From: Sediminibacterium goheungense
Lineage (GTDB): Bacteria > Bacteroidota > Bacteroidia > Chitinophagales > Chitinophagaceae
Length of the DNA: 64,000 nucleotides
NCBI RefSeq assembly: GCF_004361915.1
Contig: NZ_SNWP01000010.1
Location: forward strand, 1,390,050-1,454,049
Direction: 5' to 3'
Positions 37,316 through 46,602 of this stretch are shown here, piece by piece. The notes under the pieces are model-generated. The model saw only the letters and a program-made list of their open reading frames with translations, did no database searches and was not told the origin of the DNA. Each line of letters opens with the position of its first letter. Position 1 is the first letter of the stretch. A program made the translations under genes and the position numbers.

Positions 37316-38695
37316 ATGAAGTTAATTTATACGGTTATTAGCGTGTTCATTGTGCAGCTTTGTTCAGCACAGGTATTTTATGCGGACGATTTTATAAAAA
37401 TGGTACGCAGTAATCATCCTTTGGCTAAACAAGCACAAATAGGGGTTCAGAAAGCGCAGGCAGATCTGCTGAGTGCAAAAGGTGGTTTCGATCCACTGAT
37501 AGGCATGGATGCCAGCAGAAAAACTTTTGACGGCAAAAACTATTATTTCTATACCAATCCTGAAATAAAAATTCCGACATGGATCGGCGCCGATATAAAA
37601 GCGGGCATTGAAAATAATGGCGGGCAATTACTCAGCTCAGAAATCAGCGCCGGACAAACCAGTTATCTGGGTGTTTCTTTACCCGTAGCTAAAGGTTTAC
37701 TGCTCGATAAGAGAAGGGCCACTTTACAGCAGGCAAGGGTATTACGCGAGCAGAGCGAACAGGAGCAGCTAAATGCAGTCAACAATCTATTATTTGATGC
37801 CTACCAATCATATTGGCAATGGGCAGGAAGGTATCAGCTATATCGCATTTATAGCAGATTTGTAGGCATTGCGCAGGATCGATTTCGGTTGATTAAAATT
37901 GGTTTTGAAAACGGCGAAAGAGCTTCTGTAGATACTATTGAGGCACTTACACAGGTACAGCAATTTCAACTTTCGCAAAATGAAGCCCTGTTACAGCTTA
38001 CCAATAGCACACTTGAATTGTCTAATTATTTATGGGATGAAAAAGATAGTGTAGCCTTACTTTCTCCTTCTCTCATTCCTGATACCACCGGCTTCTCAAA
38101 ATTCGTTTTAATGCCTGATGAGCAAGCCATTGTTCAGCAGGCATTAACGTTTAACCCGCAATTACGCATCTACGATTTTAAACTAAATGCTCTTGAAATT
38201 GAGAGAAAGCTAAAACAACAAAACCTTTTACCTTCCATCAACCTGAAAGCCAACCTGCTCAATAAGGGTTACAATGTGTTTAAGGGTTGGAACAGTGCAT
38301 TGTTTCAGAATAATTATGCATGGGGTATCGATTTCAAACTGCCGATTTTCATCAGAGAGGGAAGAGGGGAATACAAAAAATCAGTTCTCAAAATCAAAGA
38401 AACCAATTACGAACTTTCTTTGAAGCGAAGAGAAACAGAAAATAAACTTAGATCCTATCTGAATGAAACCAAACAATTACAACAGCAGGTGATCATCAGC
38501 GAACAGGCTTATAAAAATTTTCAAGCCATACTCAATGCAGAGTACCTCAAATTCCGAAATGGAGAGAGTTCATTATTCCTGATCAATAGCCGTGAAAATA
38601 AAGTGATCGAAACAGCTGAAAAACTCGTTGGCCTGCGTATTAAATACCTTAAATCCAGGTATGCGATTGACTGGTCTGCTGGTTTATTACGCTGA
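37316..38695 (+). CDS. TolC-family outer-membrane channel
   Basis: A 459-aa exported protein: signal peptide ending CSA-QVF and two OEP repeats with long helices (about residues 100-230 and 300-450). It is the outer-membrane channel of the type I secretion operon, 6 nt after the HlyD gene. Its last 9 nt overlap the convergent DNA glycosylase. No secreted substrate gene is visible next to the operon. Confidence 0.92.
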   Translation: MKLIYTVISVFIVQLCSAQVFYADDFIKMVRSNHPLAKQAQIGVQKAQADLLSAKGGFDPLIGMDASRKTFDGKNYYFYTNPEIKIPTWIGADIKAGIENNGGQLLSSEISAGQTSYLGVSLPVAKGLLLDKRRATLQQARVLREQSEQEQLNAVNNLLFDAYQSYWQWAGRYQLYRIYSRFVGIAQDRFRLIKIGFENGERASVDTIEALTQVQQFQLSQNEALLQLTNSTLELSNYLWDEKDSVALLSPSLIPDTTGFSKFVLMPDEQAIVQQALTFNPQLRIYDFKLNALEIERKLKQQNLLPSINLKANLLNKGYNVFKGWNSALFQNNYAWGIDFKLPIFIREGRGEYKKSVLKIKETNYELSLKRRETENKLRSYLNETKQLQQQVIISEQAYKNFQAILNAEYLKFRNGESSLFLINSRENKVIETAEKLVGLRIKYLKSRYAIDWSAGLLR

Positions 38696-39334
38696 TGGAT
38701 ACACAATACCTTTTCTGCAGATATAAGCATGCCATAGTAAATAAGCCGCAATAGAACGGTAAGGCTTCCATGATTCTACAATACTAACCAGTTCTTCTTT
38801 GGGGGCTTGCAGTGAAATTTGTTTGATATATTTCAGGCTATTCACGGCTGCAATATCACCATACGGAAAAATATCAGCACTATGTAAACACATCATCAGA
38901 AAAACATCTACCGTCCAGTCGCCGATACCCTTAATTTTTTTCAGTTTTACCCTGATGGCTTCATCGTCAAGCAATACCAGTTGCGCTATGGTTAGTTGAT
39001 TACTGATAACAGCTTCTGAAAGGTTACGTGCGTAGCTGGTTTTTTGCCGGCTGAAATAACAGGCTTTCATTTCCTCATCAGTGAGACGTAAGATATTTTC
39101 AGGGGTGATATCACCAATATAAGACTGTAATCGATCGAAAGCAGCTTTAGCAGAAGCCAATGATACCTGTTGTTCTAAAATAATATGAATCAATGTCGCA
39201 AAAGATGGTTCACGCCTCCATTGCGGAGGATAACCATATTGCTCAATGATTTCCTGAAAGTCTTTGTCTTTCTGAGCCAGTTTATTGCAAAGGGAAGTAA
39301 AATTTCCGGCCGTAAATCTTACACCCTCACTCAT
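38687..39334 (-). CDS. DNA-3-methyladenine glycosylase family protein (HhH-GPD)
   Basis: A 215-aa base-excision repair glycosylase of the AlkA-like HhH-GPD family. Conserved features are LIHIILEQQVSLASA, the helix-hairpin-helix LKKIKGIGDWTVDVFLMM with Gly-rich hairpin, and the catalytic Asp in the following segment (DIFPYGD). It removes alkylated bases. It overlaps the stop of TolC by 9 nt and the upstream enoyl-CoA hydratase by 4 nt (ATGA), so it is coupled to the latter. Confidence 0.9.
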   Translation of the reverse strand: MSEGVRFTAGNFTSLCNKLAQKDKDFQEIIEQYGYPPQWRREPSFATLIHIILEQQVSLASAKAAFDRLQSYIGDITPENILRLTDEEMKACYFSRQKTSYARNLSEAVISNQLTIAQLVLLDDEAIRVKLKKIKGIGDWTVDVFLMMCLHSADIFPYGDIAAVNSLKYIKQISLQAPKEELVSIVESWKPYRSIAAYLLWHAYICRKGIVYPSA

Positions 39335-40107
39335 GACTGTTTTTCCTTAAAGCGTGCGATGGCTTTTTTACTGTAATCGCTCAGGATCAAACGACCACTG
39401 ATTTTAGCTCGTTCCCGCAATAACGCATCCCAATGCTCTGTGCCGGCCCAAAATATTTTTTTCATCTCACGCATAGCCTCCGGACTTGATTGGGATAAAG
39501 TTGTTGTTAAACGTGTGATAGAGTCATCCATACCGGCTGCATCAGCATGTAGTTCAGCAAAAAGACCTTTTCGTCTGGCCCAGTCCGCTGGGCGCCACAT
39601 AGAGGCATCGATCGCCAGTTGAGAAAAAGCAGATACACCTATTTTTCTTTCCACTGCCGGGCCTACCACAAAGGGACCAATACCTACGGCCAGTTCACTC
39701 AATTTAATATCTGCACCTTCTGCTGCAATCGCATAATCAGCCGCAGCAGCAATGCCCACACCGCCACCTACACATTTTCCCTGAACACGGGCTACAATGA
39801 GTTGCGGTGCAGTTCGCATAGCATTAATTACCTGCGCAAAACCATTAAAAAATTTAGCACCCTGTGCTTCATCTGTAATAGAAGCCAGTTCATCAAAAGA
39901 AGCACCTGAACAAAATACTTTTTCACCTGCTGATCTTAACACGATTACTTTTGTATCAGGATTTAAACCTTCACTATGAATATCTTTTGCCAGTGCATCT
40001 AATATCTGGCCAGGTAGTGAATTACGCTGGGGATGGTAAAACTCTATTGTTGCTATGCCGTGCTCTCTCTCAACTTTTACATACCCTTCTTTAATTTCTT
40101 CAATCAT
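39331..40107 (-). CDS. Enoyl-CoA hydratase/isomerase family protein
   Basis: A 258-aa crotonase. The oxyanion-hole segments are FCSGASFDEL and GKCVGGGVGIAAAADYAIA. Glu residues in the KLSELAVGIGPFVVGP loop occupy the usual catalytic region. It lies next to a PaaZ-type gene, which suggests a PaaF/PaaG-like step in phenylacetyl-CoA or aromatic degradation. That assignment is by context. Confidence 0.88.
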   Translation of the reverse strand: MIEEIKEGYVKVEREHGIATIEFYHPQRNSLPGQILDALAKDIHSEGLNPDTKVIVLRSAGEKVFCSGASFDELASITDEAQGAKFFNGFAQVINAMRTAPQLIVARVQGKCVGGGVGIAAAADYAIAAEGADIKLSELAVGIGPFVVGPAVERKIGVSAFSQLAIDASMWRPADWARRKGLFAELHADAAGMDDSITRLTTTLSQSSPEAMREMKKIFWAGTEHWDALLRERAKISGRLILSDYSKKAIARFKEKQS

Positions 40108-40165
40108 AATCTTCTTTTCTTTTTAGTATAATCCTTTGTATGTCTCTTAAAGTTAAATAATCTTT

Positions 40166-42211
40166 TTATCCTTTACGGGCTACCATTGTTAAAATCGTAG
40201 CTACACCTGTGATTTCTCCGGTTTCATCCATGATTTCTACCAGCCACTTTACTATACCTTTATCAATATCTGTGGCTTCCTTTTTTTCCTGTCTGATTTT
40301 TTCTTTACAGGTAAACCTCACCTGAATTTCTGCTCCCGGATAAACAGGTTTGGTAAATCTCAATTCATCAATACCATAGTTAAGCAAAACAGGATTTTTT
40401 TCATAACTGCTTACAAACAATCCGGCTGCCATACTCATAATGAGGTAACCATGTGCCACTTGTTTCTCAAACATAGTTCCTGCAAAATCTGTGTCGCGCA
40501 TATGCGCATAGAAATGATCCCCGCTCAGATCGGCAAACTGATCGATATCTTCGGCAGTAATCAATCTTTTTTCTGTGAGTAGCTGGTCACCGATCTGCAA
40601 TTCATCAAAATATTTTTTGAATGGATGTACATCACTGATATTTCCTTTTGCGCCAGCCTGGTAAACATTACTGATGGCGGTAATCATATCGGGAGAACCC
40701 TGAATAGCCACACGTTGCATATAATGCTTAACGCCCCTGAGTCCACCCATTTCTTCACCACCACCGGCTCTGCCCGGGCCCCCATGCACCAGTAAAGGAA
40801 GAGGTGAACCATGACCGGTACTTTCTTTGGCACATTCCTGGTTTAATACCAATATTCTTCCATGATAGGTTCCCGCACCCATTACATACTGCTTGGCAAT
40901 ATTTCTGTTAGCCGTTACAACTGTACTTACCAATGAACCCTTGCCCATTTTGGCAAGTGCAATCGCATCTTCTACATTTTTATAGGGCATTAATGTTGAT
41001 ACAGGGCCAAATGCTTCTATCTCATGTACCTCTTTTGTATGAAACGGATTTTCATTGAGCAATAAAATAGGGCTGATAAAAGCTCCTTTCGCTGCATCTG
41101 CATCTATCAGCTCCACACTATCCAGTGAACCATAGATGATCTGTGAAGAAGCCAATAATTTTTGTACCTGTGCCCTTACCTCTTCTCTTTGTGAGGAACC
41201 TGCAAGTGAACCCATTCTTACTTTCTCATGTAGTGGATTACCAATGGTGGTTTGTGCCAATGATTGACCCAGTGCGATCTGTATATCTTCCAGTTTGTTT
41301 TCCGGAACAAAAATTCTTCTGATCGCCGTGCATTTTTGTCCGCATTTTGTTGTCATTTCTTTCCTTACTTCTTTCAGGAAAATATCCCATTCCGGCATAT
41401 CCGGTGTTACATCATCTCCCAAAACAATACAATTCAGTGAATCGGCTTCCATGGTAAATGGAACATTGTTCGTGAGAATGGAAGCAGTTGATTTCAGCAT
41501 GAGTCCGGTAGAAGCAGAGCCGGTAAAAGTAACCACATCCTGTTCTGTTACATGCTGTAATATATCACCTGCACTGCCGCAGATAAGCTGGAGTGCACCT
41601 TGCGGAAGAATACCGGAAGCGATAATTTCCTTTACCACAGCTTCGGTTAGATAAGAAGTAACGGTTGCTGGTTTTACAACTGCAGGAACACCAGCCAGCA
41701 GGTTTACGGCTATTTTCTCCAACATGCCCCATACCGGGAAGTTAAATGCATTGATATGAACAGCAACTCCTTCTTTAGGCAGCAGTAAATGGTGCCCCAT
41801 AAATGAACCCGTCTTTCCTAATATATGTTGTTCACCATCCAGACAATATGCTTCGTCGGGAAATTTTCTGCGCAGTGACGCGTAAGAAAATAAATTACCG
41901 ATTCCTCCTTCTATATCTACCCAGCTATCTGCCTTGGTAGCACCTGTCTGGTAACTTATCTGGTAAAAACGATCAAGATGATTTCTTAAATGAAGTGCCA
42001 GACTTCGTAACATCAACCCACGTTCATGAAAAGTCATTTTCCGCAGCGCTGGGTTTCCTTTTGTTCTGGCATATTCCAATAAAGCCTTGAAATCTATTCC
42101 TTTTGTAGATGCAGTGGCAATTTGTTCGCCTGTTACCGCATTGAATAATGGTTGTCCGTCACCATCGCCTGTGATCCATTTACCGAGAATATAGTTTTCC
42201 AGTTTTGACAT
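40166..42211 (-). CDS. paaZ: Bifunctional aldehyde dehydrogenase/enoyl-CoA hydratase (PaaZ)
   Basis: A 681-aa fusion. The N-terminal aldehyde dehydrogenase (about residues 1-520) has NAD-binding FTGSASTG and the catalytic Cys in KCGQKCTAIRR. The C-terminal MaoC-like hydratase (about 540-680) has DLSGDHFYAH and HGYLIMSMAAGLF. PaaZ opens the oxepin-CoA ring and oxidises the semialdehyde in phenylacetate catabolism. Other paa genes (paaABCDE, paaK) are not in this window, so the pathway may be split or lie outside. Confidence 0.93.
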   Translation of the reverse strand: MSKLENYILGKWITGDGDGQPLFNAVTGEQIATASTKGIDFKALLEYARTKGNPALRKMTFHERGLMLRSLALHLRNHLDRFYQISYQTGATKADSWVDIEGGIGNLFSYASLRRKFPDEAYCLDGEQHILGKTGSFMGHHLLLPKEGVAVHINAFNFPVWGMLEKIAVNLLAGVPAVVKPATVTSYLTEAVVKEIIASGILPQGALQLICGSAGDILQHVTEQDVVTFTGSASTGLMLKSTASILTNNVPFTMEADSLNCIVLGDDVTPDMPEWDIFLKEVRKEMTTKCGQKCTAIRRIFVPENKLEDIQIALGQSLAQTTIGNPLHEKVRMGSLAGSSQREEVRAQVQKLLASSQIIYGSLDSVELIDADAAKGAFISPILLLNENPFHTKEVHEIEAFGPVSTLMPYKNVEDAIALAKMGKGSLVSTVVTANRNIAKQYVMGAGTYHGRILVLNQECAKESTGHGSPLPLLVHGGPGRAGGGEEMGGLRGVKHYMQRVAIQGSPDMITAISNVYQAGAKGNISDVHPFKKYFDELQIGDQLLTEKRLITAEDIDQFADLSGDHFYAHMRDTDFAGTMFEKQVAHGYLIMSMAAGLFVSSYEKNPVLLNYGIDELRFTKPVYPGAEIQVRFTCKEKIRQEKKEATDIDKGIVKWLVEIMDETGEITGVATILTMVARKG

Positions 42212-42325
42212 ATCAATCGTTTAAGCGACAAAGCTAACGATTGATAGCTTTATTTGCATATAACGAATGAATAAACCCTTCGGTGAATAAATTTAAGTAT
42301 GAACAGCGTAATGAGTAAGGGTGGA

Positions 42326-42853
42326 TTACGGAAGTCTTTCTTCCCGCGGCAGCAATCCGAATTGGCGGGCATGATGGGCTACATGCTTATAGTGCAATAA
42401 GATCCACTCGTCAAAATTCAACCATCCGAAAACCGGGTGCCTGGTTGTTTTTTCGGGATCGGCAGAAAAATAATCGAAGAACGCTTTGATTGTTTTATCC
42501 AGTTGATGGATAGCATCATGTAGGTTCTGCTCACGAACCGGAAAGGGCTCCTCCGGTAATACCGGAGCTTTTGTGTTTTCCCTGAATGATTTATCACTCA
42601 GTAAAAATTCCTTGAACTTAGGCAAGTGCTCTTCCGGTGTTACCAAAGGAAAATGCAACTTATCGATTGAAACAAGGAAAAAGCCGGTCACATGTTCTAC
42701 CATCTGTTGTGCATTCATTTTACCCCATAATGCTGTTGTTTCGGCTGGTAAATGATGCAATAATGCCATGAAGCCCGATCTGACAAATGCTGCTTTTTCG
42801 CTGTCCATAAAAGTTTTGTGAAAGATACGTGAATTGGATATCGGTTCGTTCAT
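42326..42853 (-). CDS. DUF1569/DinB-like protein
   Basis: A 175-aa four-helix-bundle protein of the DinB/DUF1569 type. Metal-binding His residues are likely in NAQQMVEHVTGF and in HYKHVAHHARQFGLL near the C-terminus. The ATG at 42853 is used. Function unknown. In related genomes such genes often accompany phenylacetate genes, which fits paaZ next door, but that is an association only. Confidence 0.75.
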   Translation of the reverse strand: MNEPISNSRIFHKTFMDSEKAAFVRSGFMALLHHLPAETTALWGKMNAQQMVEHVTGFFLVSIDKLHFPLVTPEEHLPKFKEFLLSDKSFRENTKAPVLPEEPFPVREQNLHDAIHQLDKTIKAFFDYFSADPEKTTRHPVFGWLNFDEWILLHYKHVAHHARQFGLLPREERLP

Positions 42854-42900
42854 CCTAAAGTATGAAAAAAACAACGATTCTTGGTTATATTCGACTTACC

Positions 42901-43695
42901 ATGCGTAACTGCTTAAATTGTAATTATCCTGTAACTGAAGGGCAAAACTTTTGTTCTCACTGCGGGCAAAGAGCTGATCTGAAGCGTTTACATCTTCATG
43001 AAATATGGCATGACCTGATTCATTATTTCACGCATGCAGATAAGGGTATTTTCCAGTTACTAAAAGCACTCTCCATACAAACAGGTACAGTAGCGAGGGA
43101 GTTTGTAGCAGGCAAGAGAAAAAAATATTTCCCGCCATTAAATTTCTTTCTCATTGTTGCAGCATTGTATGTTTTCATGAATAGTATTTTTAGCTATACG
43201 CCTTCATCAGTGAAGCCAAATACACCCCAAACTGCTTATTCAAAACAAACCACTGCTCCGAGTTATAATATTGATCAGCAAAGAAAAATGGCCCCCGTAA
43301 ACCGGTTCTTTGCCAAATATTCAAATTTTGTAGCCATGTTTGCGGCACCCTTTATAAGCTTGCTGCTATGGCTGATTCTTTTAAAAGGACCATATAATTA
43401 TACAGAACACCTTGTTGCCAATTTATACCTTATTGGATTTACCAATCTGGTTCGATGTATGATTTATATTCCGGCACTTTCTTTATTGCATATTTCACCA
43501 GCAACAAAATCGGTTAACTATATTTTTGTTTTGTTTGAAATCGCGTATCGCACGGTTTTCTATTACAGGTTCATGGGTGAGTTTAGCGTAAAAGGGAAAA
43601 TAAAATCACTGGCACTCGCCATTTACACAGCAATCGCCTGGTGGCTACTCATTTTTGGCTTCATTTTTGCATATATGACTATAATCACTACTTAA
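42901..43695 (+). CDS. DUF3667 family membrane protein (intact paralogue)
   Basis: A 264-aa protein: N-terminal zinc ribbon (CLNCNYPVTEGQNFCSHCG), soluble helical part with the DUF3667 TVAREFVAGKRKKYFPPL block, and about five membrane helices. It is the intact counterpart of the interrupted gene at 29729 and supplies the Trp that aligns with that gene's stop. The start at 42901 puts the zinc ribbon at the N-terminus; 13 earlier codons remain possible. Function unknown. Confidence 0.85.
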   Translation: MRNCLNCNYPVTEGQNFCSHCGQRADLKRLHLHEIWHDLIHYFTHADKGIFQLLKALSIQTGTVAREFVAGKRKKYFPPLNFFLIVAALYVFMNSIFSYTPSSVKPNTPQTAYSKQTTAPSYNIDQQRKMAPVNRFFAKYSNFVAMFAAPFISLLLWLILLKGPYNYTEHLVANLYLIGFTNLVRCMIYIPALSLLHISPATKSVNYIFVLFEIAYRTVFYYRFMGEFSVKGKIKSLALAIYTAIAWWLLIFGFIFAYMTIITT

Positions 43696-43704
43696 AACTG
43701 CCAC

Positions 43705-44388
43705 ATGAAAAAACTGAGCTTTTTACTACTGATTTCCCTTCCTATTATTTCAGTTGCACAAACAGAAGTACCCATCAGCATTTTTATGAAAGATGCCAAT
43801 GGTCGCCTGTTAAACGACTTTTCAAATAGCTATAAACAGGAAGGATCCCCTTTCCTGCTGAAAGAGTTCTGCAATGCCAATATTGTATCCACCCGGGGGA
43901 AGAGTTATACTAATATTCCAGCAAATATTAATCTGGAAACCAGCGAGTTGATATTTAAAAGTCCTGAGAACCAAATGCTGGCTGTAAATATTCCTGTATC
44001 CCGTGTAACATTTTATGATTGTGAAACTGGCGGAAAAAGAGTTTTTATGTCTGGCTTTAGTCCGGTAGATCGTTTAACAGAAAGAAGTTTCTACCAGCTA
44101 TTAGATTCAGGTTCTGTTTTGTTACTGAAATCATATCAGTCGAATTATGCAGAATCCAAAGGCTATTCAGAATCGATCCCAACAAGGGTATACGAACAAA
44201 CAACTGCCTATTATGCATTTTTACCTTCGAAAGGACTTATAAAAATGCCCAGGTCTATTTCAGATATACCCGCATTACTTGAGAGTGATAAAAAGGAAAA
44301 GCTGAATAGTTTTATCCGCAGCAATCAGTTAAAGCCCCGTAATGAAGCAGATATGGTTAAGCTATTTAGTTATTATAATTCCCTGTAG
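43705..44388 (+). CDS. Secreted protein, unknown function (tandem paralogue 1)
   Basis: A 227-aa protein with signal peptide LSFLLLISLPIISVAQ. It shares length and motifs with the next gene: EGSPFLLKEFCNANI, a VxRVxFYDxETGxxR segment, RxYEQTTAYYAF, and a C-terminal NEADMVKLFSYYN. The fold is unknown. It starts 9 nt after the DUF3667 gene. Confidence 0.72.
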   Translation: MKKLSFLLLISLPIISVAQTEVPISIFMKDANGRLLNDFSNSYKQEGSPFLLKEFCNANIVSTRGKSYTNIPANINLETSELIFKSPENQMLAVNIPVSRVTFYDCETGGKRVFMSGFSPVDRLTERSFYQLLDSGSVLLLKSYQSNYAESKGYSESIPTRVYEQTTAYYAFLPSKGLIKMPRSISDIPALLESDKKEKLNSFIRSNQLKPRNEADMVKLFSYYNSL

Positions 44389-44450
44389 TTTTTATATTTA
44401 AATTTTTAATATATTTACATTGGATAGTATCATATTTCAAACCTGTACTT

Positions 44451-45134
44451 ATGAAAAAAGTATGGTATTTCTTATTCATTGCAGCTGTCCCGATATTGGG
44501 AGTAGCCCAGAATTATTTTACCAATTCAAACCTTGCTTATTTACCGGTAACACCCAATAGAATTGCCTTCAACTTGAAAACAGAAGGTTCTCCTTTTCTT
44601 TTCAAACGTTTTTCAAATGCTACCATTTATCTCGAGCATAATAAAGTGATTAGCGATATACCTGTGAATCTGGATTTTCAAAATAATGAGATCCTGGTAT
44701 TGGATGAAAAGAGAAAATTATATGCAATTTCGGTTCCCGTATACAGGGTTGTCTTTGAAGATCCAGAGACAGGTCAAGAAAGAACTATACTATCCGGTTT
44801 ACCAGGTATAGAGAAACAAACTGAAAAAAGTTATTATGAGCTTTTGTTTCCGGGCAATGTAAATTTATTAAAAGCCATCACGTTGTATTGGTCAGACTCT
44901 CGCGCTTACCATGAAGCTGCTACAACGAGAAAATATGAACAGGTAGCCAGCTATTACATTTATAATGACACGAGAGGAATGATCAGACTTCCGAAAACAA
45001 TCCAGGATATCGCCGCAAGCCTTCATCCGGCACAGGCTGATAAGTTGACAAAATTTATTCAGGATCATCAACTCAACCTGAAAAATGAAGCCGATCTTAT
45101 TAAACTTATTGAACACTATAATAACGGACAATAA
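44451..45134 (+). CDS. Secreted protein, unknown function (tandem paralogue 2)
   Basis: A 227-aa protein with signal peptide VWYFLFIAAVPILGVAQ. It matches the preceding gene at EGSPFLFKRFSNATI, VYRVVFEDPETGQER, RKYEQVASYYIYN and NEADLIKLIEHYN. The pair is clearly a tandem duplication that has diverged. Function unknown. Confidence 0.72.
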   Translation: MKKVWYFLFIAAVPILGVAQNYFTNSNLAYLPVTPNRIAFNLKTEGSPFLFKRFSNATIYLEHNKVISDIPVNLDFQNNEILVLDEKRKLYAISVPVYRVVFEDPETGQERTILSGLPGIEKQTEKSYYELLFPGNVNLLKAITLYWSDSRAYHEAATTRKYEQVASYYIYNDTRGMIRLPKTIQDIAASLHPAQADKLTKFIQDHQLNLKNEADLIKLIEHYNNGQ

Positions 45135-45280
45135 ATTAACTTCTTACCCAAAGTCACAGTTGTCCTGCTCGTACTTGTGCATGGGGTGATTGTAAGGATG
45201 CTGATCTTTATTTAGATCACAATTTAATCGGTAAATATTACTTACATACTATACGCGTTCACCGGTATCTAATAATGCCA

Positions 45281-46483
45281 CTAAATCGGTATTTTTATTT
45301 CAAACAAACTGCCTTTATGCAGTTCAGATTCGATGTTCATAGTTCCTCCCAATTTCTGAACGAGGTGCTTTACCAACTGTAAACCAAATCCATATCCCTT
45401 TTCACCACCCGTGCCTTCAGAAGACATCACTTCACCATGTAGAATTTCCTGGACGGTCGCCGCATCCATTCCACTACCCGAATCAGTAACCCTAATTGTC
45501 AGGTGTTTTTCCCTTGTTATTCGTATAGACAGTTCCACTTTGATGGTACCGGTTGCAGGAGTGAATTTAATAGCATTGGAAATAAGGTTGCCGGCAATCT
45601 GTAATAATTTATTTTTTGAGAAGGGGATATCATCTGTTTTGGTATCGGCAATAATTGAAAGTGTAATATTTTTATTCACAGCCTGCGGCGCAAACAGCTT
45701 TTCCAGTTTCTCTTTAAATGTCTGAAGATCATATTCATTTGCTCCGAGTTGAACAGAACTATTCTGTTTTTTCTCAGCACTTAATATTTCATCCGCAAGT
45801 TCAAGTAAAGAATGTCCTCCCTTTTGTATCATTGATACCAATTGCAGCACTTCATCAAGTTTATTTTCGTTTCCCTGTTCGCTTATAATTTGAGCCAACC
45901 CTACGATTCCTGATAAGGGACCCCGAATATCATGAGCCACTTTTTTCTGCGTTTCTTTTACTTCTTTTACACGATTCTGCAGACTATTAATAACACGTAT
46001 CACCATGAGACGATTAACGATTTCGTCGGCAATAATCTTTAGCATTTCTACCTTTTCCGGACTAATTTCTTTCCCGATAGTATCGAGTACACACAATGCA
46101 CCTAATTGAATACCATTATTTGTACTGAGTGGCACTCCGAAATAATATCGCAGATTCGGATCATCCTTCACATAGAATTTATCTTTAAACCGCTCATCGG
46201 CAGAAAGATCTTTCACCTCAAAAAAGTTTTCGGTAACAATGGTATACTGACAAACAGAATCCTCTCTGGGCATTTGTTGAAGATCCAATCCATAATTACT
46301 CACAGACCATTGCGTGAATGAATCAATCAGGTTAATCAATGATATTTCCGTACCAGCTATTTTTGCTGCCAGTTTGGTTAATTCCTTGAATTGATCATCA
46401 AGAGATGCATAATCAAGATCAAATTCAGATAACTCAATTATCCGATTTATTTCATTTGCAGGTATAGGGGCTGATAGAGACAT
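45281..46483 (-). CDS. GAF-domain sensor histidine kinase
   Basis: A 400-aa soluble kinase from the ATG at 46483. The longer open frame overlaps the divergent gene at 46603 and encodes no conserved residues. An N-terminal GAF domain (about 30-175) with REDSVCQYTI and a FGVPLST core is followed by HisKA (KKVAHDIRGPLSGIVGLAQII) and HATPase_c (GNLISNAIKF, DSGSGMD, GYGFGLQLVKHL). No response regulator is adjacent. A near-consensus TACCTTTA lies upstream of the start. Confidence 0.9.
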   Translation of the reverse strand: MSLSAPIPANEINRIIELSEFDLDYASLDDQFKELTKLAAKIAGTEISLINLIDSFTQWSVSNYGLDLQQMPREDSVCQYTIVTENFFEVKDLSADERFKDKFYVKDDPNLRYYFGVPLSTNNGIQLGALCVLDTIGKEISPEKVEMLKIIADEIVNRLMVIRVINSLQNRVKEVKETQKKVAHDIRGPLSGIVGLAQIISEQGNENKLDEVLQLVSMIQKGGHSLLELADEILSAEKKQNSSVQLGANEYDLQTFKEKLEKLFAPQAVNKNITLSIIADTKTDDIPFSKNKLLQIAGNLISNAIKFTPATGTIKVELSIRITREKHLTIRVTDSGSGMDAATVQEILHGEVMSSEGTGGEKGYGFGLQLVKHLVQKLGGTMNIESELHKGSLFEIKIPI

Positions 46484-46602
46484 AAAAATGAATAATAAAA
46501 TAAAGGTAACGTAATCGCACAATTCATATATTTTCTTTTCGGCAAAGATGGATGCAAACGCTTTTTCAGATTTGCTTCTTATATTTATAAAAAGCCTAGT
46601 GT

